From Peromyscus leucopus (Eukaryota > Chordata > Mammalia > Rodentia > Cricetidae): a DNA stretch of 64,000 nt. The stretch covers positions 140,003,843-140,067,842 of the forward strand of contig NC_051063.1 of the NCBI RefSeq assembly GCF_004664715.2. The letters run 5' to 3'. Position 1 is the stretch's first letter. Each line of letters begins with the position of its first letter. Both the position numbers and the translations under genes were made by a program. The notes below the pieces were generated by a model that had not been told where the DNA came from, ran no database searches, and saw only the letters and a program-made list of their open reading frames with translations. This document shows positions 31,600 to 43,253 of this stretch, in pieces.

Positions 31600-31998
31600 C
31601 CTTAGGGTTACTATTGCTTTAATGAACCACCGGGACCCAAAGCAACTTGGAAAGGGCTTATTTCATCTTTTACTTTTTGGTAGGCAGGAACTCAAGCAGG
31701 GGAGGAACTTTGAAGCCAGAACCTTGAGGCTGAAACTGAAGCAGAAGCCATGGAGGAATCCTGCTTACTGGTTTGCTCTTCCTGCTGTCCTCAGCCTGCT
31801 TTCTTATACAACTCAGGACCACCTGCCCAAAGGGGGCACCCTTATCCTTGGCTGGGCCTACCCACATCAATCATTCAACAAGACAATGCCCTGCAGACTT
31901 GCCTACAGGCAATCTGGTGGAGCCATTTCCTCAACTGAGGTTCCTCTTCTCAGATATGTCTAGGTCTGTGTCAAGTCGACAAAAACCAACCAGAACCA
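31600..31998 (-). mobile_element. ORR1-like MaLR LTR, nearly complete
   Basis: Reverse ORR1 order: 'caaagcaacttggaaagggctt', 'gcaggaactcaagcagg', 'gccatggaggaatcctgcttactgg', 'cagcctgctttcttatac', 'aactgaggttcctcttctcagatat', 'gtgtcaagtcgacaaaaacca'. About 400 bp, typical solo length. Confidence 0.82.
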
Positions 31999-32139
31999 TG
32001 ACCTTGAACCAGGACCTTGAACCATAATTGTGACCTGAACCTCAATGGACCGATGGATAAAAGACATGTCTATAAATTGCTCATACCATTTTCATAGTTC
32101 TTTACTGTGAAGCTAATTCGTGTTTTTTAAAAGGTTTAT

Positions 32140-32525
32140 TGTAGCTAGAGTTTTCCTGCCTTGGCCACAGTCAGGACAAATCTGTCACCTGCCAGTCCCA
32201 CAGCCACTCAGACCCAACCAAGTAAACACAGAGACTTATATTGCTTACAAACTGTATGGCCGTGGCAGGCTTCTTGCTAACTGTTCTTATAGCTTAAATT
32301 AATCTATTTCCATAAATCTATACCTTGCCATGTGGCTCGTGGCTTACTGGCATCTTCACATGCTGCTTGTCATGGCAGTGGCTGGCAGTGACTCCTCCCA
32401 CCTTCCTGTTCTCTCAATTCTCCTCTCTGTTAGTCCCACCTATACTTCCTGCCTGGCCACTGGCCAATCAGTGTTTTATTTATTGGACCAATCAGAGCAT
32501 TTGACATATAGACCGTCCCACAGCA
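32140..32525 (-). mobile_element. Solo LTR, class II mys-related family A
   Basis: 386 bp, reading TGCTGTGGGACGG...CTAGCTACA on the minus strand. Flanked by a perfect 6-bp target duplication gtttat (32134-32139 and 32526-32531). Same subfamily as the LTR at 48332-48718. The 6-bp TSD and TG...CA ends fit an ERVK-type integrase. It is a recombinant remnant of a former provirus. Confidence 0.92.
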
Positions 32526-32531
32526 GTTTAT

Positions 32532-32735
32532 TTTAAAATCTTGTGTGTGTTTGCATGTATGCATGTATGTACGTATGGGCAGTGACCTCATCAAAGGTCC
32601 GAATGGGGGATCTGGTTTCCTGGAACTGGAGTTACAGGCTGCTGTGAACTAGTATATGTGTGCTAGGAACCAAACCTGGGCCCACTGTAAGAGCAGAAAG
32701 TGCTTTTAAGTGCTGAGCCGTATCTCCAACCTTTG
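32532..32735 (-). mobile_element. B3 SINE
   Basis: Reverse B3: 'cctggaactggagttacaggc', 'gtgctaggaaccaaacctggg', 'gtgctgagccgtatctcc'. The solo LTR is inserted at the tail end of this SINE. Confidence 0.85.
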
Positions 32736-32739
32736 GGTT

Positions 32740-33275
32740 TGGGTTTTGTCTAGAGGGACAGTGACTTCTGTTCACCAATGTACAGTTTCTCTGTGGCTGA
32801 GTGTAGGAAGAGAACTTTCTGGGGTGGTCAGAAATCAGTGAGCAGCTCACTGATTATCTAGCTCAGCTCTAGAACAAAACTCAGCTGCTGCCTGATATTG
32901 ACCCAAGGGTGTAGGAGAAGGGAGATGGGCAGTGATGTGATGATAGGTGTGAGCTTGTGGACTCCCTGAGCTGGTACACAAGAGGAAATCAACGGCTGCA
33001 TTTACCCTTCTAGGCACCATCCTTAACCAGTGAACTCTCAATGCCAGGGTATGTGAGCACAGATGGCCAAAGACGTGTGCCAATGTAGACCTGGCTCGCA
33101 GTGGCTTCTGGGGGTACGGGATCTGTGCCCCAAGACAGACGTTTGGGCTCCGTGCCAGCTCTCTCAGTGTGTTCCTAGTGTTTTGCCACTGATATAAGTA
33201 AGATGAAGTGGTGGATGAAAGTCCTGGAGTTCTGTGCGGGGACAAGGCTGCTGCGTCACTTATCCAGGCTCGACC
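32740..33275. other. Unique non-coding DNA
   Basis: Minus-strand frame of 145 codons (32847-33284) overlaps plus frames. No recognisable domain. Confidence 0.35.
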
Positions 33276-33277
33276 TT

Positions 33278-33716
33278 CCGCCAACTGTTTGCTCGCAGTG
33301 CTGGAGGCTGAAAGTCCAAGATCAAGGTGTAGGAACTTGAACGTCTCCCGAGGCCTTCTTCTCTGAGCTTAGCAACGGCGGACATTCTTTTTCTTGGGAC
33401 ACAGTTCTATTTCATGATAGTCCCGCAGGCGTGCCCTAATTTAACGTTCCTTTTGTTTGTTTGTTTGTTTGTTTGTTTTTCCAGACAGGGTTTCTCTGTG
33501 TTGTCCTGGCTGTCCTGGAACTCTCTGTAGATCAGGTTGGCCTTGAACTCACAGAGATCCTCCTGCCTCTGCCACCTGAGTTCTGGGCTTAAAGGTTTGC
33601 ACCACTACTTCTTGGACCTAAATTATTATTATTATTTTTAAATGCTCTATCTCCAGTATGGGGGGAGTGGGGCTTGAACCCATGGCTCTCAGGGGGACAC
33701 AACTCAACTATAACAG
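33278..33716 (-). mobile_element. MLT1-type LTR split by a B1
   Basis: Reverse MLT1: 'ctggaggctgaaagtccaagatcaagg' near 33301-33327, then after the B1 'ggagtggggcttgaacc..ggggacacaactcaactataaca' near 33667-33715. Ancient LTR. Confidence 0.65.
33448..33616 (-). mobile_element. B1 SINE with (TTTG)n tail, nested in MLT1
   Basis: (TTTG)6-7 tail near 33451-33478, then 'cagacagggtttctctgtg', 'ggttggccttgaactcacag', 'ctgggcttaaagg' and 'caccactacttcttgg'. Confidence 0.92.
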
Positions 33717-33719
33717 GTT

Positions 33720-34440
33720 TCTAAATGGTTGTCTGCACAAAGGTTTTCCTACCCGGTGCTAATATTTTCTCTGATTTGTGGCAAAATGAACAGGATAAAT
33801 AATTTGCTCTTTATTCAGCTGAATTTGATTAACCCTTCTTCCTTCCCATACCTCCACTTCTAATGAGACATTTCCTCTGATGATTTCTTTCTGCCCACAT
33901 TCAAATCTACAGCATACACCAGAATTCAGCCTGGGCTTGTGCAAACTCTTACCATGCCTTCCTCATTCCGGAGGCTCTCATACTGCAGGGTCTAGAGAGA
34001 GGACACACAGACACAGAGCCACAGACATCCTCTCCCCGCAGATACACACAGAGACATACATACATAGAGACATACACACACATACACGGACACAGAGATG
34101 TATACACACATACATAGGTACACGTACCCATATAGTTTAAGAGCTGTATCTTACTTAGCTCTCTTTGGTTGTTCATGGTTCTTCCCTGAAGCACTGGTGT
34201 CTGGGCACACGCACAGATCCACCTGAGGGCTGCCACTTGCAGGTTTTAACACCCTGTTTAGACGCTTCAGAGGACAGAGTTCTTGACTTGGCCTCTCTAT
34301 CCAAGCTTCACACATCTTTAGAAAGATGGCGTATAATATCTGGCCTGATGACTCCCGTTTGTGCCTGGCTGTCTCCGGGATCCCCAGGGACCTATGTCTG
34401 GGTCTTATGGAAACAGGGCCATGAGTGGACCCAGAAGTCG
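33720..34440. other. Unique DNA with CA-rich tract
   Basis: Imperfect ACA-rich tract at 34000-34135. Overlapping frames on both strands near 33949-34461 have no recognisable domain. Confidence 0.35.
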
Positions 34441-34445
34441 TTGCA

Positions 34446-34935
34446 TGAAACACTTGGGTGAGACTGGTAGCAGAGTTTTATTGCTTTGCTAGGCTACCAA
34501 TAGCATTTGGTACGAAAGTGGGGGATGGACTTTTCTTATAATTATTTGCCAGTTAGATGAAGGTATCTACCAGGGATGGTTTTATCCAGTACAAGTGGAA
34601 CTGATGGCCCGCAGGCTTGGTGGTCCCCAGAGGGACATCATCCTGTGGTGAGTCCGTAAGCAGTAGTTTGGGCAGGAGTGTCTCTTCTGTGGTCAGTGTT
34701 GCAGAGCAAGAACCACAGAGGTAGAGCGGTGGACAGCGGTGGCCTACCTTTATACATGGTTGATGAGGTTAACAATGAGGTACCTCGTGCTTTTTCTGTT
34801 GGTTTTGGGGAGGAGGGGAAGCATGTCTTCTTGGGTCTAAAATAGTGGGGATGGGGGCTCTGGCATCCCGGGTCTGAGTAGGAAAGGACAACTACATATG
34901 GCCTGTTATTACTGACAGGGCACAGTTGACACATA
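34446..34935 (-). mobile_element. Candidate LTR with TATA and poly-A signals
   Basis: On the minus strand a TATA box (TATAAA, plus-strand TTTATA at 34749-34754) is followed about 270 bp later by AATAAA (plus-strand TTTATT at 34477-34482) and 'ctgctaccagtctcacc'. U3-R-U5 spacing fits a gammaretrovirus-like (ERV1) LTR of about 490 bp. No matching 4-6 bp TSD seen at my estimated ends. Family not identified. Confidence 0.4.
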
Positions 34936-34939
34936 GAAC

Positions 34940-35209
34940 CTCTGCCATCTTAGAGAGCGATCGATACAAGAGGACTGCTTGCTGTGGATGTCATTAGTCT
35001 GTGACTCTGGGAGGAGGGGCTATCTGAGGAGTGTTTTGGAAAGTGGCAAAGCTGGCCAGCTCAGGAGAAAGGCATTCCAGAGGCCAAGGGTGTTCCAGAG
35101 AGTGCTGTCCTCTGCAGCCTGAACCTACGTGTTGAACCCGTGTTCTTTTTCTATTATCATTTTGGAGCTGCTTACAGCTGATGACCCTGTATCCATCCCC
35201 CCTCCCCAG

Positions 35210-35240
<31 letters not shown>

Positions 35241-35376
35241 GTAATTATATGCTCCAGGCAGACAAGAAGTTTATTTTATCTTATCGTTTTGAACATATGA
35301 AGTCTGGGGCATTCATTTGATGAGGGTAGTAAGATAGGACAGAGCAAGAAAAAGGGAGGGTGAGAGTGAGTGAGTT

Positions 35377-35415
<39 letters not shown>

Positions 35416-37560
35416 TTTCTCCTGCTTAGTCATTATCACAGCTCCACCCTTAGCTCAGCTGAGTCACTTTCCAAGGATTACACCTTTCTGTACTGTGGCC
35501 AGTGAACTTTCCACCTTGTCAGTACCTCTTGGAGATGAAATCTCCGTGCTTGAGGGTATTCTCAGTACCACTCTTGGTCTGTGGAATCTGGGGCCAGAAG
35601 TTCATGGTCTCACTCTCCTACTTCCCAGAGTTTGGGGCAGGAAGTCATGAAGGGCCCACAGCACTGTTTATTGGGAAGTCATGGAAGAGTTTCTGTTGCC
35701 TCAAGGTCCCCTGCATCTGGATCTTGGTGATCACCTGTCAAGGTGTCAAGGTGTCTTCCTTTAGGGATGAGATTGGAGCCTAAATTTTTTTTCTGATTAT
35801 TTCCTGGTTAAAGAGCCTTACATGCAGGATGCCTTGCCCATTGCTCCAGAATGCAGAGAGACTTTTGCCCACCTGACATACCTGTTTGCTAAGGAATCTT
35901 TTTTTTTTAACCTTTTAAATTTAATGACTGGTGTATTTGTTCTCTTCAGGGGTCTGATCTTGGTGCATTTTCCAGTTATGTGAGACTGTGCTGCTACTGT
36001 GCCAGGCTGAAACACAACAATATGATAGCTAAACTAGCCTGGGCAGCCTCCGTATGGGCCAGCGCATGGCTTTGATTAGCATTTTTGAGATGCTGAGGGG
36101 AGTTGCGAACATGCTCCTCTTTGAGAAGCTTTGCGGCCTCAGACTTGCAGGGTGGGAACAAGCCTTCCAGCTCCTTTTGAAGTTGTTCCGCTGTGTGGTC
36201 TGAGCCAGGGAGAGAGCAAAGCAACCGTGTGTCCCATGTGGGGGCCTCCCCTGGTGGGGTGCATTCCTGGCATACACGTGGTGTCACCACAGTATGTGGA
36301 GGGAGAGTCAGCCCGTTTCAGACCTTGGCCTTGAACTCCCTTGTCTGAGGGCACAGTGGCTGCTTCTCTCAGCAACCTTGCTCCTTCTCATTCACGCATG
36401 GTAGAGCCAGAGGGAAGTGAAGGGGGAGGGGAGGAATGGGTGGGGGGGGAGCATAGGGGAAAACAGGCAGTGAGATGTAGCATATGAAAACCAAGCTTAG
36501 GGCATTGCTGGGGAGAAAAAGGAAGGATAATAGGAAATCACCGAGCAATGGAATTCACAAATGGAAGAAAGAGTGAGAGGGAGATGGGGAGGGGGAGGAG
36601 GCAGGGAGTGAATGAGCAAGCCAGTGGTCGGGGCTCACCTTCTTAGAATGTGTTAGAATAAAATGACTGTACCTTTTCTTTTCCGGCATCTCTTCCCTTC
36701 CCCTCCACTCCCATCTCCTCTCTCCTTTCCCATCTTTGAAAAAAAAAAATACGTAAAACTTTATTTACTGTACTCACACGTAGAACAAAACCCATGAACC
36801 CATGGCTATGTTTCATAGTAGCCTGGTGATTTATGACAATCTTAGCCACACACCCGGCCGTTGTGAAATTCTTTCTGCCTCCATGCTAGTTAGGGAGAGC
36901 ATGCTTGTTCTCTGCAGGGCTGTTCCCTGCCTTGTACCTTATGCCTGGGCTTCAAAGCAGGAGGGTGCTTGTCAGGAGCCTAGCAGGGTAGGTGTTGCTC
37001 AATCCAGGACTGTTTATAGTGTCCTGAGCTGCTTGTTGTCACACAGGGAAAACAGAGAACAGAGCAGGACCCCGTCGTCCACCGCTGCCCTCTGGGCTCT
37101 GCAGAGCCTGGGCTCAGAAGAAGAGCACAGAGCCCACATGTTGCACGGTAAAATCCCAGGAACGCTCCATCTGCACTGCAGGCCTGAGAATACCCAGCGT
37201 GACAGTGTAGAAAGAAAAAAAAAATCCCTGGGTTATGCTTCTTAATACCAGTCTGCAAAAAATAACAACCCAGCTGCGTGAGATCATGGGGGAGTTGTGT
37301 GCCAGGCCATATGCTGTGGGCCGAGCTGGTGCTGACTGACATTGAGAGGCTGAGGTCCTGGGACTTGGTTTGGGGAAAACGAAGAAATCAGAGGGTGTGA
37401 GGAGCTGGGAGCAGAAGCAACAGAGCAAAGGAAGAGGATGGACAGGTCTAGTTAGTAGAAGAGATGTCCTCAATTAAAGTATCTTGAGGAAGGACGAGTC
37501 TATTACCGCTTGTTTCAATCTTCTCTACAGTATCAGTTGGGCCTTGGAAGCCCTGTTTTC
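34940..37560. other. Unique non-coding DNA with simple tracts
   Basis: Holds a poly-T of 27 at 35211-35237, (GT)18 at 35378-35413 and a purine-rich G/A stretch at 36405-36610. Frames of up to 147 codons overlap on both strands near 36802-37473 without recognisable domains. Confidence 0.4.
35378..35413. repeat. (GT)18 microsatellite
   Basis: Thirty-six bases of uninterrupted GT. Confidence 0.95.
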
Positions 37561-37564
37561 CAGA

Positions 37565-37685
37565 GTAGGAAGGCACGCTTCAGATAAAGTAAGTCATTGC
37601 CAGGACTGAAATAGTGGAGACAGTATTCAACCCCAGGTCTTTCCAGTTCCAGGGCCACGGCCATTATCATTAGTCTGTGATCTTC
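37565..37685 (-). mobile_element. Possible MIR remnant
   Basis: 'agataaagtaagtcattgccagg..tattcaaccccaggtctttcca' resembles the reverse MIR core ('aagtaacttgcccaagg...ttcgaacccaggtctgtc'). Weak match. Confidence 0.4.
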
Positions 37686-37939
37686 ACCTTAGGAGGGCAT
37701 TGGCTTCATCACCTGCGAAAGTCTCCAACCAGAGCACTAGTGAATTACATTTCACTAAAGCCGTTACAAAACATGTCCTGGGCCCTGCTCCTGCTACACT
37801 GTTTCAGACAGCTTGTGCCGGCTCAGCTCTCACAAGCCTCAGGGAACTAACTGTAGATAACTCTGCTCACCTTGTACCTACTCTTTCTTCAGCCAAGGGG
37901 AGGGAAAATCCACAAGTGAGCCAGAGGAAAAAAAAAAAG

Positions 37940-38006
37940 CTTGTGATTGGCGTTTGTGCACGGCTTTCTATTGGTGAATCTGGAAGCTGAGCTATGATTG
38001 GTGCAA
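37940..38006 (+). promoter_or_regulatory. Three ATTGG (NF-Y/CCAAT) boxes in one orientation
   Basis: ATTGG occurs at 37946-37950, 37970-37974 and 37997-38001, spaced 24 and 27 bp. An octamer-like 'gcaaatca' follows. Phased CCAAT boxes are typical of some promoters and LTR enhancers. No TATA or known transcript is evident. Confidence 0.3.
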
Positions 38007-38009
38007 ATC

Positions 38010-39070
38010 ACAAACCCCTATTTTCATGCCATACCCAGGCCATGACCCACCTCTGGCTGTATGAACACCCATTTGGAGTCACCAAGAAGACATCTCTTAC
38101 GCTGCCCTCTGGTGTGGCATCCTTAGGTTCCATGAAAGGTTTCCCTTTTGTAGTCTTTCCTTGAATACTTTTGATTGATGTTTATTATGGATGGGCTGAG
38201 CTGGTGACTCAAAGAGGAGAAGGTGGCAGCGGAGGCAGTCATTAGGGGCCATTGCCTCAGTGGTGGGTGGTAATGGCAACAGCAGTAGAGACCCCAGTGG
38301 TGATGGACGGTGGAAATATAGGGAAGGCAGGGAGCCAAGACAGTTAAAGCTGGGACATTTGAAGACGAATATTGATGGAAAGTTCCAGGGGCTGACAAGT
38401 CCCAAAGGGCTGAGGGTCCCACCATCGAGAGCCTAAGAGCTGTAACACTACCATGCTCCCCCAGCACCCCCCTCCCACACCAGTGCTGGGAGTCGTGACA
38501 CCAGGGCCTATTGTGCTGTAAAATTAACAAATACAGCTTCTGCTGCTAAGAGGCAAGGATAACAGTTGCCCTAGCACCAAGCCCCTAACCTGAGCACCTA
38601 GAACTATCAGCCTCTGGCCTCTAGACCCAGGGAGCTGTAAGCTTTCAGTACTGAGCACTCAGGGCTATAAGCCTCTGAGAATCTGTCAGCCTGGTCCACC
38701 AGCCTTTGGCACATAAGGGCCCAGGACAGCCCGTAGAAAAAGAGCTAGTCATGGCCTTGCTGAATGAAGCAAGGGACCACAGCCAGGTGATTAATTTTCC
38801 TCCATTAATTTGAGATTTGGACTCCATCGTCTGATTTTGGAACTTTCCTCCCACTACTGACTATCTTATTTCAGGAGGGACCAGGGAGACTCCTGTCCCT
38901 TTAAGACCACTGGGTGGGTTCTGGTTACAAAACAGGGCCTAGGGTGGTAATTGTCAGCAACTTAATAAATTGTGTTGAGAATTTATTTAAAAGCCCGCGA
39001 TCTAACTGCTGACTAGCACTGCTCCTTAAATGGGAAACAAAGACCCTTTTTTCTTCTTTGTTGAAAGTGG
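38010..39070. other. Unique non-coding DNA
   Basis: Contains a CTCF-like motif GCTGCCCTCTGGTGTGGC at 38101-38118. Overlapping frames have no recognisable domain. Confidence 0.35.
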
Positions 39071-39074
39071 TTCA

Positions 39075-39690
39075 ATTTAAATTTTTTAAAAAACATTTTG
39101 TAATAGCTATATTGAGATATAATTTGCCTGCAATACAGTTCATTCATTGAAAGTAAAGAGTGTGGTGCTTTTTTGGACATTCGCAGAGGCGTGCATAATT
39201 CTCCCTACAATTTGTGAGTATTTTATCCCCCCCCCTTTTTAAATCATAGAAAACAAATAAACATTACATAAAACCAAGCGAAAGGGGAGGAGGCCCCTGA
39301 TTCTGGGCCTTCACATCTTCCCAGCCACTCTCTCCCACCTCTGTTTACCAAATGTGCCGAGTTACCTGGTTACCACCACCCAGCATATTGTTTTATGTCT
39401 ACTTTCTTAAGTTGACAGTTTCCATGCTGGTCCTTTGCAGTTTTAACGGCCCGTGATAGTCTCTCACACACCCATGTGCAATAATTTACTAACCTATATC
39501 CCCTTTCGTTGAACCAGTAGGTTTCTTTCTTTCTTTTTTTTTTTTAATCATAAATAATGTTGTAGTGAACATCTTTGCACATAAAGCCAATGTCCCTTGT
39601 TGGATGTAATTCTCTGGGCTGCAGTCCCAAGAGTGGGATTACTGGGTCAAAGAGCAGGGATATGCTATATTCTCTCCCAGCCACTTTCTC
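39075..39690 (-). mobile_element. Ancient L1M-type LINE remnant
   Basis: 'tagctatattgagatataatttgcctgcaatacag' near 39105-39140 is like 'ttattgaaatataattgacatacaat' of old mammalian L1 read in reverse. 'gttgtagtgaacatctttgcacataaagcc' near 39560-39590 and 'gagtgggattactgggtcaaagagc' near 39631-39655 fit the same family in order. Highly diverged. Confidence 0.6.
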
Positions 39691-39760
39691 AGCGTCTTTA
39701 TTTCTGAACAGGTGACGCTGTTTTTCTTAATATGGCTTGGTGGTTCCCTGGAACTCGTCC

Positions 39761-39765
<5 letters not shown>

Positions 39766-39854
<89 letters not shown>
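39766..39854. repeat. Compound (TC)27(CA)17 microsatellite
   Basis: (TC)n from 39766 to 39820 passes directly into (CA)17 at 39821-39854, with no interruption. Confidence 0.97.
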
Positions 39855-39856
<2 letters not shown>

Positions 39857-39859
39857 ATA

Positions 39860-42000
39860 TAAAAAGTCACTTAACGTTACTAAGGTTTGGAGTTCATTAC
39901 ATAAGGCAGAAACAACAACAGAAAAGTCCGTGAGGTCAGGCAGCATCCATCTCTGGAAAGCCGGGAAAGATTGTCTTTTATGTGCCCCACCTGGTGGTTT
40001 AAATAACTTTACCATTTCCCTTAGAAAATTATTCCCATGGAAAATAATTCCCTTAACCTCCTGACCTCTATTGGCTGCTGTCAGCCTGGGGCAGCACTTT
40101 GTTTCCAGCTGTTCTTAAAAGCCACTTCCACAGCATTTAACCCTTTGAAGGCCCATGGGGCGGGGGCGGGGGTGGGGGGTGGGGGTGGAGGGGGAAGGGC
40201 AGGGGATGGGAGGGGGTAACTGAGGATTAGGAAGGGGGAAGGGAGAAGAGAGGAATTGTACCTCTGTACCCTGGGAGGGGCTGTGGCATCCTACGGAAGC
40301 TAAAGCAGAGGGATACACTCAGAGGTTGGAACCCTACAGCATCCTTAGCTTGCTCTGTTAGTAACTGTAACAGTTTGGGAAGCTGGGAGGCCTTAGGTTT
40401 CACACAGGAAGGGCTGTCAGTCAAGAAGGCAGAGGCTTGGCAGGGCCGTTAGGGTACGCTCCTGAGGACTCAGCTCCCCAGAAACAAATTTTGAACTTCA
40501 GGAGTTGTGGCCCTTCCTAGATGTCCCCTAAAAATGATCCATGAGCCCTTCTGGATTCGTGATACTCTGTAATAAGATGGTTTGGATGGTAAGATACAGA
40601 AAACCCACATCCGACTAGCTTCAGAGCTGACATGTCATGGTGGAGCCCAGAGTTAGGGCTGATGCCTGGCAGGGCCTGATCCAGAAGATTCACAGACCTC
40701 GGGGACCTGTTTCTCCTTCCCACTCTCCACCGGCATGCTAAGAACAGCTCCCCGTGTGGTCTGTGTGTGGGAGTGGGAATAAGGGGAAGGGAATGCATGC
40801 TTTGTCATTCACGCCCAGCAGGAGAGGGCGATTCCCTCTTCCTCTTAACCATAGAACCTAAATCTAGGCTTCACCGTGACTGGACAAACTTAGGTCCCAC
40901 GCTTATTTTTGAGCCAATCCCCGGGCCGGGGATATGTAGCTCTACTCAATAGTGAATCTTGGTTTTGACTACCAGGGCTCACTCAGAGAAATGCGGCTGG
41001 GATCCCTTCCTCCCAAAATGTGTGTGTGTGGGGGGAGGCAGTCAGCCGTTCTCCTTAGAACTGCAGCAGCCTCTCAGAGAAGCTTTTGCTTGTACCGCTT
41101 AATGAACTGTTAGGGGACAGGCTTTCCCCCCAAATATGCAGAAGTTTGGAGCCATTGCTCCTGATTCCTGAAAAACCGGGCTCTGTGTGTGGTGAGTCTT
41201 AGAATGAGACAGAATGAACTGATCTACAAGCAAATCATAACAAGGAAGCCGAAGCCATACTTGGGGCTGGTGGAGAGGGATGGACAGGCCCAGAGAAGGT
41301 CCCTAGTCAACCAACTGTAGACAAGAGGCACGATGGGACATTTTCCTGAAACCTCCTCCTCCTAGACTAGGTGGCTAGTGGGTGTTTGTTGAGATTTGTT
41401 GAAACCTTTGCTTGAATCCAGGGTGGAACATCCATGACTTAAAATGAAGTGTGAGCCTGAATGACCTTAGGGCTCTCTACCTGGATGACTTTTGTTTTCA
41501 AAAGTGACAGCAGCTGGCAAGGGTCAGGGCCCAGGGCTGTAATGGCGAGTGCTAGCTCACGAGTCTTGGTTTCTGCTTTTGTAAACGCAATCCTGTTTAC
41601 TGTCCATGCGTTTTCAGTTTTGCATAGGAGTTGCCATTTCAAACGTGAAACTAAAGGGAGGCGGCTTCCGGGGGACTGAAGGACCGTTCTGAAACGGGAG
41701 TTTTCCAATGGGTCATGGCAGCTGGAGGCCTGGCCCTCGGGAGGACCTTAGGGTGTCTCTCATCGGTCCATGTCCCCCTCTCAGAGCAGTCAGGATTTGG
41801 AGGAACCAGGTGAGGGAGGCAGCGGTTCCGATCCAGAAGCATCCGAGGAGGTACCCTTCAGTCTGCTCCCAGCACTTCTCAGTCTTCCCTGCTTTCTAGA
41901 TGTCTTGCTGCATCTTCTGTCTTGCTATGAGATGGAGCTGTGGGCCACATGAATGGAAAAAAAAAAAAAGAAGTAAAAAGGAAAGGAAAGGACATGACTG
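39860..42000. other. Unique non-coding DNA with G-rich tract
   Basis: About 2.1 kb. G-rich purine tract at 40158-40217 is the only notable sequence. No repeat family or exon recognised. Confidence 0.4.
40158..40217 (+). repeat. G-rich tract, G-quadruplex potential
   Basis: More than six runs of four or more G separated by single bases or short spacers within 60 bp. Confidence 0.7.
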
Positions 42001-42004
42001 CTCC

Positions 42005-42460
42005 TAGGTGTGGCAGAGAAAGTTTATTGTAGATTCTTGGGCGAGCATAGCCAGAGGCAGGGATATCTGGGAGAGTCCAGAGTGGACATGACCAGACCAA
42101 GCTGGGCCATGTGGGGACAGAGAGGAAGGGGAGCCAGGTGCAGCAGCCAGGAGGCCAAAGGTACAAGAGGGGAGGGTGCCCAAAATGTCTGGATTATATA
42201 GGGAAGAGCCTCTGGGGGAAGGGCAGCCCAGACCCTGGGGCTGGAGAGTGCAGGGTAGAGGCGGGGGTGGAGGGGTGGGGGGTAGGGGGTGGGGGGAAGT
42301 ATACTGCCATCTGTACTCTGTAACAGGTAGGAACTGAGGGATGCTGGGAGAACCGAGGTGCCAGGTCTGCTCTGATATGTTAAATAGGTACCCCAGCCCT
42401 TTGTCCTGGGCTTAAAACTTAACACCCTACTAGAAAAAAGTAGCTGTGGGAACATTAAAA
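42005..42460 (-). mobile_element. Candidate LTR with TATA and poly-A signals
   Basis: Minus strand: TATATAA (plus-strand TTATATA at 42194-42200), then about 170 bp of GC-rich text, then AATAAA (plus-strand TTTATT at 42023-42028) followed by 'ctttctctgccacacc'. The promoter-to-poly-A spacing fits a gammaretrovirus-like LTR. A G-rich tract at 42260-42297 lies in the putative U3. Family not identified. Confidence 0.4.
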
Positions 42461-42464
42461 TGCC

Positions 42465-42770
42465 ACATCAGAGGTGGTACCAGGATGGGAGGGAGCCCAG
42501 GAAGAAGGGGGGGGGGCGGGGCACATGAGGCAGTTGCTGGTGTGGAAGTATGTGAGCTTGCTGACTCAGTGGTAGGAGGGCCTTGAGGTAGGCTTTAGGG
42601 ACAAGGCTCAGGGCAGCTCAGGAGCTGCATTTAGCGGCCTTTGATAACAGCCAAAGGTACAGGCTTTGGAGGCCTAGCATTAGAGTCAGGTGTGGATGTC
42701 TCTCCTGACTCTTCAACGACCCCATACGACCCAACAACCCCATAGGACCCCATCCAGGAATATACTTCTC
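42465..42770. other. Unique non-coding DNA
   Basis: Short G-run near 42508-42519. Nothing else recognised. Confidence 0.3.
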
Positions 42771-42775
42771 TCTCC

Positions 42776-42962
42776 TTTTTTAAAATTTATTCATTCGTTA
42801 TGTGTACAGTGGTCTGCCTGTATGTATGTCTGTAGGCCAGAAGAAGGCATCAGACCTCATTACAGATGGTTGTGAGCCACCATGTGGGTGCTGGGAATTG
42901 AACTCAGGACCTCTGGAAGAGCAGCCAGTGCTCTTAACCTCTGGGCCATCTCTCCAGCCCCA
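42776..42962 (-). mobile_element. B2 SINE, well preserved
   Basis: Reverse B2: 'aaatttattcattc', 'gccagaagaaggcatcagacc', 'cattacagatggttgtgagccaccatgtggg', 'tgggaattgaactcaggacctctgg', head 'gggccatctctccagcccc'. Lacks the 'ggaactggagtta' segment that marks B3. Confidence 0.95.
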
Positions 42963-42964
42963 GG

Positions 42965-43206
42965 CAGATACTTCTTCTTTTCTGGGCCAGACTGCTTTCA
43001 TTTGTTAGGGCCCATGAGCTGAGCGAGCCATTGGTGGTTGAGCTCTTCTCTGCAGTCTAGAAGCTTCTGCTAAGTGCCAACTCCAGTGTCAATGGGCATC
43101 AGCTGTGCCCCCCCTGCTGGGTTATTTGCATTTTATAATACACTCCTAGGAGACCAAAATTCTTTTGAAGACCCTTGAAAGAATGGAGCTTTAACGGCAG
43201 AGGTGA

Positions 43207-43253
<47 letters not shown>

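Noticed and set aside
39639..40064. Ser-Leu or Arg-Glu repeat proteins
   Set aside because: Translation of the (TC)n(CA)n microsatellite.
42776..42962. tRNA gene in the B2 head
   Set aside because: B2 heads are tRNA-derived and may keep A and B boxes, but this is a SINE end and not a folding tRNA gene.
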